Notes: generated from the letters alone by a model not told the origin. A stretch of DNA of 64,000 nt from Paraburkholderia aromaticivorans (GCF_002278075.1 NZ_CP022989.1:124001-188000); one strand, 5' to 3'; numbered from the stretch's first letter, positions 8,319 through 19,627 are shown. Program-made: numbers and translations.

Positions 8319-9866
8319 ATGAGCAAACTCACCGTAAAAAGCCGCCTCCTGATTGTGACGACGGCCGTCGCCGCTATCCTCATTGCCGTTGGAGTTGCAG
8401 GACTTTTTGGCATGACGCAGGGAACGAACGCCCTGAAAAACGTCTTCGAGGGCAGCGCAAAGGCACTCCAGACCATATCGGCAATAGATGAGCTCGTGGG
8501 GGAGACGCATTTCTCTGTAAGTGACGCAGTGCTCGACCCTTCCGCCGCGAAAACCCAGGCAGTGACTGAGGCAACAGCGCGCCGCATCGAGAAAATTGAC
8601 CATCTCATCGACAGTTTTCTGAGCTATCAGTTGGTCGGCGACGAGAAAAAGCTTGCCGCACAATTCGTGTCCAACTGGCGCACGCTCCGCGACAAGGGAT
8701 TCAAGCCCGTCGCGCAGTTGCTGCAGGCAAACAACCTCTCAGAAGCACAGTGGGTGGTGACTCAAACCATCGAACCTACGGCTTCGGCCGTGAAGGCTGA
8801 AGGAGCACAGCTGCGCGAACTTCAACTTGTCGCTGCTCAAGGAGAGTATGACCGGGCGATGAACACCAGTCGCGTTGTGCAATGGGTCGTTGCCGCGTCT
8901 ATCGCCATCGGCGTCGGCATTGTGGCCCTTCTGTGCACTTCGATGGCACGCATGCTCTTCCTGCAACTGGGAGGCGAGCCAGCGGTGGCGGCTAGCATCG
9001 CCCACCGGGTCTCCGAGGGCGATTTGTCCGTGGTCGTTCCCGTCAAACATGGCGACACGCACAGTGTCATGTACGCAATGAGCCTGATGCGTTCGAGGTT
9101 GGCATCGATGATTGGTGGCATTCAGTCGTCGACGGACACCATCGCGACTACTACTTCCGCTATCAGCGCGGGCAACACCGCACTGTCCAGCCGGACTGAA
9201 GAGCAAGCTGCAAGTATCGAACAAACGTCAGCGAGCATGGAACAGCTTGCGTCCACTGTTAAGGCGAATGCGGACCACGCGCGCCAGGCGCGCGAACTTG
9301 CAAACGTGGCTTCGGACAAGGCGCACGAAGGCGACCGCGCGGCTGCGGACGCAGTCCGCCGGATGCAAAGTCTCGCCCAACGTTCCGCCCAGATACGGGA
9401 AATCACTTCAGTCATCGAAGGCATTTCTTTCCAGACCAATCTGCTTGCACTGAACGCGGCTGTGGAAGCGGCGCGCGCTGGCACTCAGGGCCGTGGATTT
9501 GCTGTTGTTGCGCAGGAGGTACGGGGTCTTGCGGAGCGCAGCTCGAAGGCTGCGAAGGAAATCGCGGCGCTCATTAGAGATGTAACGACAGAGGTGGATT
9601 CAAGCGGAACCGCGGTAAAGGTTGCCGGCGAAACTATCGTAGAACTTCTTGGCTCCGTTACAGGCGTGTCAGAACTCGTCGAAGCAATCGCACACGCCTC
9701 TCGCGAACAAAGCGCGGGCATCGACCAAATCAATGCGGCGGTTTCACTCATGGACCACATGACCCAGCAAAACTCGGCTTTGGTTCAAGACAGCGTCAGT
9801 GCCGCGAACGCTCTGGAGATACAGGCTCAACAGTTGAGACAGGCCGTTCAGACGTTTCAACTCTGA
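8319..9866 (+). CDS. Methyl-accepting chemotaxis protein
   Basis: This 515-residue receptor has an N-terminal membrane helix ([23 protein letters not shown]), a periplasmic four-helix-bundle sensor of about 150 residues, a second membrane helix ([21 protein letters not shown]), a HAMP region and a long signalling coiled coil. The hairpin tip [22 protein letters not shown]...[18 protein letters not shown] is the CheA/CheW-binding signature. It relays ligand binding to the flagellar chemotaxis kinase; the ligand is unknown. Starts at 8304 and 8319 are both possible; neither has a strong ribosome binding site. No che genes are adjacent, so this is an orphan receptor. Confidence 0.95.
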   Translation: MSKLTVKSRLLIVTTAVAAILIAVGVAGLFGMTQGTNALKNVFEGSAKALQTISAIDELVGETHFSVSDAVLDPSAAKTQAVTEATARRIEKIDHLIDSFLSYQLVGDEKKLAAQFVSNWRTLRDKGFKPVAQLLQANNLSEAQWVVTQTIEPTASAVKAEGAQLRELQLVAAQGEYDRAMNTSRVVQWVVAASIAIGVGIVALLCTSMARMLFLQLGGEPAVAASIAHRVSEGDLSVVVPVKHGDTHSVMYAMSLMRSRLASMIGGIQSSTDTIATTTSAISAGNTALSSRTEEQAASIEQTSASMEQLASTVKANADHARQARELANVASDKAHEGDRAAADAVRRMQSLAQRSAQIREITSVIEGISFQTNLLALNAAVEAARAGTQGRGFAVVAQEVRGLAERSSKAAKEIAALIRDVTTEVDSSGTAVKVAGETIVELLGSVTGVSELVEAIAHASREQSAGIDQINAAVSLMDHMTQQNSALVQDSVSAANALEIQAQQLRQAVQTFQL

Positions 9867-10773
9867 CGCAGACCTTGGCCGGCCTATTGACAGGGAACGG
9901 ACGACATCAGGACATCTCCGGACCCGCAGTCCTGGCGGGAAAACAGAGGCTGGTACCCTGGTCGCGTTTCGCTGTAAGCCCTTTTCTCAGGGCATCCTGC
10001 TCCGCATGCAACTTGTCCGACAGGCTCCAATGGTGCCCGACTGGTGCCGCCCTGCGATGTGCAGGCGCCATCGGTGAAATAATTCTCGGCACGGCTGCGC
10101 CTCTCCATTCGCCACGGCTAACAATCTCGCGCTCATCGGCTATGACCGCATTGCGCGACGGGCATCCGCACAACATCCATGCCGCCGCTTGCACGCGCTT
10201 GGGCAAGATGACGACCGAACCTCGTCACGTGGAACTGGGTCATTGTCGTCCTCATTCTGACCGTCGGCGTGCTATGCCATTTGCGATAAAGCACCTTCAA
10301 CGCGACACCGCCACTTCACATTCCCCGGCCAAATTAGATAAATATAGTGGCCAGCGCGAAAGCAATAGGAAATTTGAATTAAAGATAACGTTTACGCCTT
10401 TGCCTCAATCAACCTAGGACCCTGTTTAAATGCGCCGGAGTGCCGTTAAGCCGTATGAGAGGACATGGAGCGCAGTTTCGGACAATTTCGCAAACTGTTA
10501 CGAGAAGCGAGATAGCCGCAAAGGCTTTCTCGCGCAGTGACCGCTCGTTGAGAGATTGGCGGCTTCCATCGTCGGGCCGCACGAGAAGCTCTCATCGGTG
10601 TTTCCAGGTGCGAGTCATCGGCGCAGTGCGGATATGCGAAAGTGCCGAGCACGTTGAAAGATGCCGACGAGGAATGCTCGTGTTACGCATCGACGATTAT
10701 TGCGCAGCGACCTTAGCTCCGGACGTTAAAAAATCGCCACTTCCGGCCGGATGTACTTCGTTGGGTGGAAAAA
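9867..10773. other. Gene-poor stretch before the c-di-GMP cluster
   Basis: About 900 bases. Open frames exist (for example 9875-10417 plus) but their composition is unlike a protein and none has a start signal. An AT-rich patch near 10325-10430 could carry a promoter. No gene is supported. Confidence 0.4.
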
Positions 10774-12546
10774 ATGACTGTATCGATTGCTGAGTGCATC
10801 AAAGGGCAGCTCCTCCGACCAGCCTTCCAGCCTATCGGGATGCTTGCGTCGGGTGACGTCATCGCGTTCGAGGCACTGCTTCGTGGTCCCGCCCAGTCAG
10901 CGCTGGAGAGTCCTGCTGCACTATTCGGACTTGCTCAGCGCGAAGGTTGTATGGTTCATCTGGAGCGTTTCGCCGCGCGCCTGTCCCTGACGGCGTTCAG
11001 TCAAGCTCAGTTGCCGGGCAAACTGTTCGTGAACTTCAGTGCGGCCGCCGTCCGGGAACTCGCCACCTGCCAGGAGGAAATACTGGTCTTTTTGCGGTCC
11101 CTGCAGTTCAGCCCTGACCGGATGGTCATCGAGCTGACAGGGCAGTCTGCCGTCGGCGACCTCCGGTCGCTCGGGTCGGCTGTTAGCGTTTTGCGCGAAT
11201 CTGGATTGCAATTGGCTCTCGACGACTACGGCTCGGGTTTCTCGAACCTGGGTCTCTGGATTAGCCTGGAGCCAGACTACATTAAAATCGACAATTCAAT
11301 TATTGGCGGAGCGAGGACTTCGCCTTTTCGTTTCGAGGCGCTGCGCTCTGTGTGCCAACTCGCGGAAGCGGGACGGGTGCAACTCATAGCAGAGGGTCTC
11401 GAAGACGCAGAAGACCTGATGGTCTGTCGTGACCTGCGCATCGAACATGGCCAGGGATTTTTTCTCGGCAGGCCGAATTTCCACCCGGTTGAGCGGCTCG
11501 AAGACGCTGCGCTTTCAGCAATTCATGACAGTGCGATAACGGTGTTTCCCGAGACCATGGTGGGGTCTCCGCGCGCGTTTTCCGCTAGCAAGCTTGTCAT
11601 CGCCGCGCCAACGCTGTCGCCCGCGGCGACGAACGATGATGTCCTCGATGTGCTTACGAACTGTCCGGACCTGCACGCGATTGTCATTGCCGATGAAGGA
11701 CGGCCGGTCGGACTGGTCAATCGACGCGCCTTTGTTAATGCCTACGCGCGTCCCTTCTACCGGGAAATTTTCGGCAGGAAGAGCTGCGCAGCGTTTGCCG
11801 ACATGTCACCCGTGCTGGTCGAAAAAACCGCCACAATGCAGGAACTGGCTGAGCTGTTGACCGGCGACGACCAGCGTTACCTGGCGGAGGGACTGGTCGT
11901 CGTCGAAAACGGGCGATATGTCGGTCTTGCCACCGGGGAGGCGCTGGTACGCGCTGTCACGGAAGTTCGTATAGAAGCAGCGAGGTACGCTAATCCGCTG
12001 ACGTCACTGCCGGGCAATATTCCAATCGACATGCACATCAAGCGCCTGGTAGAGCGCGGCGCACCATTTCATGCGTGCTATTGCGACCTGAACAATTTCA
12101 AGCCCTTCAACGACCAGTATGGGTACTGGAAGGGCGATGAAATGCTGAAGCTCGCGGCATCCATCCTCAGTGATGCATGTAATCCATGCCGGGATTTTCT
12201 CGGCCATGTGGGCGGCGATGACTTCCTCATTTTTTACCAGAGCGAGGATTGGGAAGTTCGGATTCGCGCCGCAATGCAGCGCTTCAATCAGAGTGCGCGA
12301 CAACTTTATACGTCGGCCGATATCGAAGCGGGAGGAATACATGGGGAGGACCGTCACGGCGACGTGCGCTTTTATCCTTTCGTCACCATCGCCGTAGGCG
12401 TAGTGCCAGTTGCTGCGGACCTCGATATCGATAGCGATTCCATTGCTTCGCTTGCCGCAACAGCCAAACGCGCGGCAAAAAAATCGGTTGACAGTTTCTA
12501 TGTCGCCGATTGTCCGCGAGAACCTGCTTGCTGCCCCTCCCTCTGA
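10774..12546 (+). CDS. EAL-CBS-GGDEF c-di-GMP enzyme
   Basis: The 590-residue soluble protein has an N-terminal EAL phosphodiesterase domain (FEALLRG, VNFS, ELTG, LDDYGSGFSN, YIKID, AEGLED and GQGFFLGRP all present, so the catalytic set is complete). A CBS-type pair follows at about residues 270-400, then a C-terminal GGDEF domain with the motif GGDDF. The usual RxxD inhibitory site is absent ahead of GGDDF. It could break down and possibly make cyclic di-GMP, with the CBS pair sensing a nucleotide. The ATG at 10774 follows ggtggaa; a GTG at 10765 is the longer option. It converges on the membrane PAS-GGDEF-EAL gene. Confidence 0.92.
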   Translation: MTVSIAECIKGQLLRPAFQPIGMLASGDVIAFEALLRGPAQSALESPAALFGLAQREGCMVHLERFAARLSLTAFSQAQLPGKLFVNFSAAAVRELATCQEEILVFLRSLQFSPDRMVIELTGQSAVGDLRSLGSAVSVLRESGLQLALDDYGSGFSNLGLWISLEPDYIKIDNSIIGGARTSPFRFEALRSVCQLAEAGRVQLIAEGLEDAEDLMVCRDLRIEHGQGFFLGRPNFHPVERLEDAALSAIHDSAITVFPETMVGSPRAFSASKLVIAAPTLSPAATNDDVLDVLTNCPDLHAIVIADEGRPVGLVNRRAFVNAYARPFYREIFGRKSCAAFADMSPVLVEKTATMQELAELLTGDDQRYLAEGLVVVENGRYVGLATGEALVRAVTEVRIEAARYANPLTSLPGNIPIDMHIKRLVERGAPFHACYCDLNNFKPFNDQYGYWKGDEMLKLAASILSDACNPCRDFLGHVGGDDFLIFYQSEDWEVRIRAAMQRFNQSARQLYTSADIEAGGIHGEDRHGDVRFYPFVTIAVGVVPVAADLDIDSDSIASLAATAKRAAKKSVDSFYVADCPREPACCPSL

Positions 12547-12662
12547 CACGTTGGCCTTGCTGATGCCGGGCTCGTTCACGGTCATCGCAGGCGTATAAAC
12601 CGTATAGACCGCTATTGTTAATCGCCCAGGCTATATCATCCCAGCAACAACAGATGGCGCTA

Positions 12663-15600
12663 TCACGAATATAGGTCGGTTCCGTCAGGTGCCGTCGCGT
12701 CAGTTGCGTCGCGCAACGCTGGTCGCAGCATCTTCGCGATTTCAGCTTCAGGGACAGCTGGGCTGTACAGAAAACCCTGTCCTTCGAGGCAGCCATGCTC
12801 AACCAGAAAGCGTCGATGAACGTCCAGCTCCACGCCTTCCGCAACGACATCGAATTTCAGCGCGCGGGCGATGGCGATGACGGCAAGTGTCAACGCCTCG
12901 TATTCGGTGTCGCGACCGATTTCCTGAATGAACGCCCGGTCAATCTTGATGCGGTCGATACTGAAGCGTTTCAGGTAGCTCAAGCTCGAGTAACCGGTAC
13001 CGAAGTCGTCAATTGCGATTTTTACCCCAAGCCGGCGCAGGTCCCGCAACACCCGCGCCACCGCGTCGGCATTGCGCATCAGCCCGCCTTCTGTCACTTC
13101 GAGCTCGAGCATTTCCGCAGGCCAGTCGGCCTCTTCCAGCGCCGAGCGAACGATGCTCAACAGGTCCGAGTGCTCCAGCTGAAGCGGCGAAACGTTTACC
13201 GATACCCGGATTGGCGCCAGCCCAGCGTCGCGCCATCGGCCGGCCTGCAGGCACGCTGTGCGCAACACCCATTCGCCGATGCCCTGAATCAATCCCGTTT
13301 CTTCGGCGACCGGAACGAATATGGCAGGTGATACGACGCCAAGCTCCTCGTCATGCCAACGCAGCAGCGCCTCGACACCCTGAACGCGGCCCGTCACCAT
13401 GTCGATTTGGGGTTGATAGGCCACCTGCAGACCCTGATTCTTCACTGCACGCTTTAAACGACCCGAAAGCTGCAATTTCTCGGCGGCCGCGCGATTCAAC
13501 TCCGGCTGGTAAAACTGGTAGCCATTGCGTCCGTTCGCCTTCGCCAGGTACATCGCCGCGTCCGCATTCCTTATCAACGTGTCGGCATCGTCACCATCCT
13601 GCGGATAGGTGCTGACGCCGATACTGGCTTCGACATACAACTCCTGCTCGCCCACATGAAAGGGCTCTCCTATTTCGACAATCAGTCCGTCAAGCATCGG
13701 TATGAGTTGTCCGTCCTTCGAAGGCTCGACAACGATGATGAACTCGTCTCCGCCGTAACGCGCGACCAGGTCACAGGAGCGCACCAGTCGCTGCAGGCGT
13801 TTCGCGACACACGCCAGAAGCGCGTCGCCTACCCGATGCCCGAGTGAATCATTGACCACCTTGAACCGGTCGAGGTCGAGGAAGAGCACCGATACCTGTC
13901 CATCGGTCCTGGTAGCGCGCCGAATCATCTCCGTCAGGTGTTCGTTCAGGTGGGTGCGGTTTGGAAGGTCAGTCAATGCATCGTACCGCGCCTGATGCTG
14001 CAGGCGGGTCTGATAATCGACCACCGCGGTGACGTCACTCATGACGCAAACATGGTGAGTGACCTCTCCGTTCCCGTCGCGCACTGGAGCGCCCAGGACA
14101 TTGACCCAAAACCGCTCGCCACTCTTGCGCGTGCAGAACAGCGTGACGTTCGCGTCGGTGTTGCTGTCCATGGCCTGACGAATGCGTTCCCACTTCTGCG
14201 CCTCACCGTCCTTCCCAAAGAGCGTATTGCAGTCAGTGCCCGCGACGTCTGCCGGCGAATACCCGGTGATACGCTCGAAGGCTGGATTGGCAAAAGTGAT
14301 GACATGACGGTCATTCAGCCGCTCTGCGATAATAATTCCGTTGATGCTCGCGTCTATCGCCCTCGCTTGCAGGCGCAGAGCCAAATCGGCATCGCGTCGG
14401 GCAGTGATGTTTTCGTAGGCGGTGAGCACGCCGGTGATGTTGCCGCTCTGGTCTTCCAGCGGCAGCTTGGTTTCTGAAATCCAGACTTCTGAACCATCGA
14501 CGGCAACCGCTGCACGCTCAAAGTGCCTCTTTGTCAGTTCGCCACGCATCACGCGTACATCTTCGTCCCTTACCTCCTTTGGGTCATCTCCCCATCGCAA
14601 ATCCCCGTCAGTCAGGCCAATCAGGGCGCTTCGGGATGGTAGCCCCGCGTCGCGCGCATAAATCTCGTTGCCACCAGCGTAGCGATGGTCTGCGTCCTTC
14701 CATGCGATGCCCTGCGGAATATGGTCGAGTACATACTCGAGGGTCTGCTTCGACTTGAACAGCTCTGACCTGGCCGTCGCCTCGGTGGTAACGTCCAACA
14801 TGACCGCCATGGTGGACGGAGCACCTTCGAATTCCACGTTCAAATGGTGAACGTCCATCAAGCGACGTTCACCCGCTTTCGTCTGATACACCCACACGCC
14901 GATTGACTGAGCTTCGCCGTAGACCGCCTCGGGTTTCGATTCGCGAGTTTCTCTCAGGCGGGCGAGTTCATCTGCTGGACGCACATCCCGCATCGACATG
15001 GTGAAGAACTCGGATTCTGAATAGCCGAATGCACGTAGCGCGGCGGCATTGACAGCAACGATGCCCAGAGAGGCATTGTCAAATATCCAGATAGGCAACG
15101 GATGTTCGTCAAAGAACCGCTGGTACTTCGCCCGAGCCCTATCGGCGGAGTGCAGGGCCGCTCTTAACCGGTCCGAGATAAGCGAGTTCCAGCGCATGAG
15201 CGCAAGCAGCAGGACGGCCGCCGTCGCACCGCAGACCAGCACAGCATCGGCGACCCATTTGGCGTCCGAGGATGACTTACCGACAGTGGAACTGATAGCG
15301 GTGTCAGCCTCCATCCTCGCATCAACGACCTCTTCGAGAACGCTGTAGAAGTAGGCGTCAATTTCGCTCAGTGCGGGGTCGGTCAACCCGACACTCCCCG
15401 GATGCAATGTCGCCCGTATCGCAAGCGCATTGCTATGCCTCGCCAGCGTTCGAATCATCCTGTCCAGGTCGTCGAGCCGGGAGAGGCACGCATCGCTCCG
15501 GCGGCACCCTCCGCGCGCGTCGCCTGTCAGGTCGAGTAGCGCCGTCAGCGGGAAGATATAGGCCGCCCGCCTGTAGAACGCACGAGTCCCGACCAGTGTG

Positions 15601-15875
15601 TAAAGCTGACCATGTTCATCGAGCATCATCTGCTGGACCTGGTCGAGGTCCTGCTTCAGACGCCCCGAAGCTTGCAGCGTTCGCAGCGAGTTGTCCTGCT
15701 CGCGCGTCTGGCGCATCGCCAGAAACGTGCTCAACGCAATCGCCGAAAGGATGATGGTGACCACGACGAATGTGATTGCCCTACGGACAGCCTTTCCGCT
15801 CAGGATGTCCCCTCCGGGCCAGGCACCTTGGCTTTGCCCCACCGTCTGACGGCTACCCGCCTGATTCACTTTCAT
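12663..15875 (-). CDS. Membrane PAS-GGDEF-EAL cyclic-di-GMP protein
   Basis: A protein of about 1070 residues. The N-terminus carries a membrane helix (AITFVVVTIILSAIALSTFLA), a sensor region of about 150 residues and a second helix (AVLVCGATAAVLLLALMRW), so the sensor is predicted to be periplasmic. Three PAS modules follow (near residues 250, 375 and 505), then a GGDEF domain (RYGGDEF preceded by the inhibitory site RSCD) and an EAL domain with its complete catalytic set (VEALLRW, NVS, EVTE, DDFGTGYSS, KID, AEGVE, GQG). It is likely bifunctional in c-di-GMP turnover. The ATG at 15875 follows agggtg; a GTG at 15881 is alternative. Confidence 0.95.
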   Translation of the reverse strand: MKVNQAGSRQTVGQSQGAWPGGDILSGKAVRRAITFVVVTIILSAIALSTFLAMRQTREQDNSLRTLQASGRLKQDLDQVQQMMLDEHGQLYTLVGTRAFYRRAAYIFPLTALLDLTGDARGGCRRSDACLSRLDDLDRMIRTLARHSNALAIRATLHPGSVGLTDPALSEIDAYFYSVLEEVVDARMEADTAISSTVGKSSSDAKWVADAVLVCGATAAVLLLALMRWNSLISDRLRAALHSADRARAKYQRFFDEHPLPIWIFDNASLGIVAVNAAALRAFGYSESEFFTMSMRDVRPADELARLRETRESKPEAVYGEAQSIGVWVYQTKAGERRLMDVHHLNVEFEGAPSTMAVMLDVTTEATARSELFKSKQTLEYVLDHIPQGIAWKDADHRYAGGNEIYARDAGLPSRSALIGLTDGDLRWGDDPKEVRDEDVRVMRGELTKRHFERAAVAVDGSEVWISETKLPLEDQSGNITGVLTAYENITARRDADLALRLQARAIDASINGIIIAERLNDRHVITFANPAFERITGYSPADVAGTDCNTLFGKDGEAQKWERIRQAMDSNTDANVTLFCTRKSGERFWVNVLGAPVRDGNGEVTHHVCVMSDVTAVVDYQTRLQHQARYDALTDLPNRTHLNEHLTEMIRRATRTDGQVSVLFLDLDRFKVVNDSLGHRVGDALLACVAKRLQRLVRSCDLVARYGGDEFIIVVEPSKDGQLIPMLDGLIVEIGEPFHVGEQELYVEASIGVSTYPQDGDDADTLIRNADAAMYLAKANGRNGYQFYQPELNRAAAEKLQLSGRLKRAVKNQGLQVAYQPQIDMVTGRVQGVEALLRWHDEELGVVSPAIFVPVAEETGLIQGIGEWVLRTACLQAGRWRDAGLAPIRVSVNVSPLQLEHSDLLSIVRSALEEADWPAEMLELEVTEGGLMRNADAVARVLRDLRRLGVKIAIDDFGTGYSSLSYLKRFSIDRIKIDRAFIQEIGRDTEYEALTLAVIAIARALKFDVVAEGVELDVHRRFLVEHGCLEGQGFLYSPAVPEAEIAKMLRPALRDATDATAPDGTDLYS

Positions 15876-16411
15876 CTTCACCCTACATTGTCCCGATTAC
15901 GTCGCCCCACCGGGATAATGACGTTAATCACAGAATTCTTCCGCGCCAGGCGCAGGTAGCTGCCCTGTTCTCAGCTCACGTGGGCTGGCACCTCCAACAG
16001 GCCGCATGGGCGCGGTAACGCGGGAAGAGACTGGCGCTTGGCGCCCTTGGATTGCCCGGGAGTTTCCCGGCAAGTCGACCGTGCTAGGAAAGTCCGACCG
16101 CGCACTCGCGCACGACCTTCCCCCATCATGTTCGAAAGACCCGAAAGGCGCGAATACTCACCGCTGCTGGGGACGATGGCGTTCGCTCGCCATAGCGCTG
16201 GTTTCCGCTCCGAATACCCGCCGCGGGAGCCACCACCTGGAAGCATTCCCCACGACCTGCTTATGGTCACCACTGCGCCCCCCTGCGCTCGCTGCAAGCG
16301 TTTGGCGCAACATGTTGCCGTGACGTAGACGGCCACGCACCTCAAGGTTCAAACGATGGTCCGCGAGAAGGACTGCACAGTGAAAATCTGAAGTGCGCCG
16401 GCAGTAACCGG
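15876..16411. other. Intergenic stretch, no gene seen
   Basis: About 535 bases between the PAS-GGDEF-EAL gene start and the phosphatase gene end. Long frames on both strands mirror each other and have Arg/Pro-rich shadow composition. No RNA gene was recognised. Confidence 0.4.
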
Positions 16412-16921
16412 CTAACCGTCGCACGCGACCTCGTTTCCGCAGGAGTCAGGGTTGACGGCCGTTACAGGCTCCGGCGCGCCCGCGTATCCCGGCAATTCCA
16501 TGAAGAGCGTGACACGGCGCAAAATTTGCCAGAAAACCGTTTCGAACGAGCGCGCACACTCGGCCTGAGTCATACCTTCCGCGAGCGGGTCTGCAAAATT
16601 CCACCTGAAAAAGGGCGGCGCACCCGGAAACACGGGCGCGTGATATTCCTCTACACAGCCATCCATGGCGATGACAAGGTCCATCTGCGGCGCCCACTCG
16701 CTCGTGAATTCAAGCCAGCTTTTTGGACTAAGCCGCTCGAGGTCGGAGATGCCAGCACGCAGTTGCGGCAGGGCCAGTGGATGAACGCGCGCTGCCGGCT
16801 CGGCCCCGGCGCTGAATGCTTCGAACCGGTGGCCTGCCAGTTCGCGCAGCAGTGCCTCGGCGATGATGCTGCGTGCGGAATTCCCCCGGCAGAGAAACAG
16901 CACCCTATATGTTCTGGTCAC
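16412..16921 (-). CDS. Low-molecular-weight phosphatase / arsenate reductase-like protein
   Basis: The 169-residue protein has the low-molecular-weight tyrosine phosphatase fold. The catalytic loop CRGNSAR (C11 to R17, CX5R) lies near the N-terminus, and the acid motif FADPLAEG provides the general acid Asp. Relatives either dephosphorylate phosphotyrosine or reduce arsenate (ArsC). The absence of ArsR, ArsB or ACR3 neighbours leaves the role open. The first Met, MTRTYRVLFLC, matches the family start. A degenerate paralogue is at 6655-6966. Confidence 0.88.
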   Translation of the reverse strand: MTRTYRVLFLCRGNSARSIIAEALLRELAGHRFEAFSAGAEPAARVHPLALPQLRAGISDLERLSPKSWLEFTSEWAPQMDLVIAMDGCVEEYHAPVFPGAPPFFRWNFADPLAEGMTQAECARSFETVFWQILRRVTLFMELPGYAGAPEPVTAVNPDSCGNEVACDG

Positions 16922-17609
16922 GCACCTACCCCATTACGTACATCCTGATTTTGTCCGGAATTCTGCCGGGCCAGTCTTGCACTTCCGTGACAGCACAAAA
17001 GAGCGGAGACGGAATTCGCATCAAAAGGCGGGGAAATTGCTTCCGGGCTGCGTGGTGTCGTGTCACCCGAGAACCGAACATGACGCCATGCGCCTGCCCA
17101 GCAGTCGTTGCTTGCTGACCGAAGCGAGTTTGCTGCCGTCCTGCGGCACTCGCGTAGCCCGTCAACGCAGCAGCCTCACGGAAAGATAGGTCAGACCCGT
17201 GAGCTAAAAAGACCTCCATCCACTTATGGCTTTGTGTCTTAAAGGGCTCTTCATGTCGATGAAGAAGTAAAAAGACATCTAGCGAATGATGTTTTAACTT
17301 TTACCGAGGCTTATTTCAGGTCCCCGGCACTACTCCCAGCGCCGCACCACCGCTCTCCTCAAAAGCGCGGCCGGGCGCAGGTCAGCATGTCCCTGTATTC
17401 CCGACGCGGCATCCCGACCGCCTGAGCAAGCCCCATTTCGGGCCGTCCTTCGCAGAGAGTGCGCATTCAGTTGTACGCCTACGTTGCCTAAACTAGCGGG
17501 AAATACAGCAGGCGTTCTGCGAGCAAGCAATGGGGAAGAACGAATAGAAATTCAGCGATTCTCATGCAGGTCCGTCAGTTCGCTCATTCGTGCTCCCGCC
17601 GTGGGCATC
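16922..17609. other. Gene-poor stretch
   Basis: Nearly 690 bases with no supported gene on either strand. A small inverted repeat (cttcat-gtcg-atgaag, near 17250) occurs close to an AT-rich patch, but nothing ties it to a transcript. Confidence 0.4.
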
Positions 17610-18779
17610 TTAAGCGCGTTGACTGTCAGCCAACCGCGTACCGACAACGCAATTCCGACCCATGGCTTTTGCGGTGTATAGCGCGGCATCCGCTTTTCCC
17701 ATCATGTTGGCCAACGTGTCGCCTTCCTGGTACTCCTCGACGCCGGCACTGAAGGTGTAGATGACTTCGCCTGACGCAACAGCGAGACGTGATGCTGCGA
17801 TACGGACGCGAAGTTGGTCTATCAGACGAAAGGTGTCGACCTGCCCGGTGGACTGAGACAGGACAGCGAATTCCTCTCCGCCGAGGCGGCCGAAGACATC
17901 CCCGCTGCGCAAGCCGCTTGATACTGTGGAAGCGAAATGCGCAAGTACCTGGTCGCCGCCGGCATGCCCGTGCTCGTCATTGATTGCCTTGAACTTGTCG
18001 AGGTCCAGAATTGCAATAGACAGCCGCAACCTCGAATTCCTGGCCTCATCCAGCAATGACTCGGCCTGGGCAAGGAAAGCACGGCGCACAAGCGCGCCGG
18101 TCAGCCCGTCGACGTTTGCCAGGCGCTCCATCCGCTCAGCCATCCGGTCGTGAGCAAGCATGACGACGCCAATCGAAAGACATGGCAGCGCTAATATGGC
18201 AAGACCGAGGAATGCAATGTTTATCGGCGTCGGCGCCAGAAAGGTAGTCTGATGCTCCCACCCCACTACACAGGCGATACTGCGTGATGCGTGGACAGCC
18301 GCACCGAGGAATGCCGCACCCGACAAAAACTGATAGCAATATTTCGGTCTGCCCGGCGGCCGCAACCTGAACACAGTCCAGCCGATGGCGAGACGGGCAT
18401 ACGCAAGAAACGCCGATAGCAAAGCAATTCTGGCGTTGACGTTTGGCGACAGGTATCCCCAATAGACAATCCCAAGCAGCAAGGCGCAGTACGCGACGTA
18501 CTCCAACGAACGCGAAGGCCGAAGACCAAAAAACTCGCGACAGCCCTGCAACATCATGAGCGCCGCAGCTCCGAGCAATGCGCTCGCGACAACGATAACC
18601 GGTGCTGCAGGGGCGGGCGCTTGCAGTGCGAGGAGGACGAGCGCTGCGACTACGACGGCGTTTGCGCAAATCCAGCGCCGCAACCCTTGTATCTGTGCGT
18701 GCAGCAGCGAACCAAACACCGCCGTGCTCACCAAACTGGACATGATTGCGACAACCAGGAGGGTGACGGGGCTGAACAT
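17610..18779 (-). CDS. Membrane diguanylate cyclase (GGDEF)
   Basis: The 389-residue protein has about six hydrophobic helices in its N-terminal 210 residues (from MFSPVTLLVVAIMSSLVSTAVFG to IAFLGLAILALPCLSIGVVMLAH), an MASE-like membrane sensor. A C-terminal GGDEF domain follows, with the active-site motif GGEEF and an upstream RSGD inhibitory site. It should make cyclic di-GMP and respond to product inhibition. The Met at 18779 is preferred because the 59 extra residues upstream are polar and low in credibility; the ribosome binding site is weak. It lies on the minus strand, alone, within the c-di-GMP cluster. Confidence 0.9.
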   Translation of the reverse strand: MFSPVTLLVVAIMSSLVSTAVFGSLLHAQIQGLRRWICANAVVVAALVLLALQAPAPAAPVIVVASALLGAAALMMLQGCREFFGLRPSRSLEYVAYCALLLGIVYWGYLSPNVNARIALLSAFLAYARLAIGWTVFRLRPPGRPKYCYQFLSGAAFLGAAVHASRSIACVVGWEHQTTFLAPTPINIAFLGLAILALPCLSIGVVMLAHDRMAERMERLANVDGLTGALVRRAFLAQAESLLDEARNSRLRLSIAILDLDKFKAINDEHGHAGGDQVLAHFASTVSSGLRSGDVFGRLGGEEFAVLSQSTGQVDTFRLIDQLRVRIAASRLAVASGEVIYTFSAGVEEYQEGDTLANMMGKADAALYTAKAMGRNCVVGTRLADSQRA

Positions 18780-19627
18780 ACCTATTGGCGCGAAGTCGAA
18801 ACTTACAGGGATATGGATTAGCTGGCACCAGAGCGCGTGGCCATGTTGAAGCGCCCTTGGGGGGTTATCTTGAGTCGCAGAGCACGGGCTCCCGTATGCG
18901 TTAACGGCAGGCGGCTGGCGTTCTTGAATTCTCCGCGGATTTCCATATCGGCGCACAGACTCCCCGCGGGGTGAAACCTCATAGATACGGGCATCGTCTG
19001 CAGCACATTAGCCGCCAACGCTCTTTAGCGTATGGCAGCTTCAAAATCGACGAAATGTCACATTGGAAAGAGCGGCGCAGTTGCCTTCACAAACCTCGGA
19101 ACGAAGTGGGTCGCTGCGATAGTATCGAATGACGCTCACCGTCGGGAAAGATTTCCTGAGACCCCAGCGAAGCGGGGACGACATCCGAAAAATCACCGCC
19201 AGCGGCCAGCGATGCCAGGCGTGCGACCCCAAGTGCGGCTATGCACTGAGTGTCGGGCGGCCGGCATATCGGCACTCCATCCGTGACCCGTTCGCGAAAT
19301 TCGCCATGACCTTCGGTTCGCAATTCGCACGAGGTCACCCCCCCAAGCTTGCCAGGGCGGTCATAAAATATATGCGAAAGATTTTCCATGATTATCCAGA
19401 ATTAGCGATGGCCTCCTCTTGGAACCCCACCACTACGAGCGTAAAATGCCGGCCATTAAAGTCAAAGTGTCGGCGACTGCAGTCTGACCTTAATAGCGCC
19501 CGGCAGGAACGTCGCCCTTTATGCGAGCCCTGCGCTCAAGTCTTCAGAACATGTATGGCAAAGTCTCGCTGAATTGCCAGTCCGGTTTGATGATTGTCGC
19601 CAACGCTTGTCGAATTAAAGTTCAGTC
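18780..19627. other. Gene-poor stretch
   Basis: About 850 bases between the membrane GGDEF gene and the HD-GYP gene. Frames such as 19129-19572 (plus) have no recognisable domain. If the HD-GYP gene has lost its true N-terminus, its former upstream part should have been here, but I see no sensor-domain remnant. Confidence 0.4.

Noticed and set aside
15971..16345. 124-codon minus-strand frame and overlapping plus-strand frames
   Set aside because: Both strands are open only because of GC-rich sequence; no start signals or known domains.
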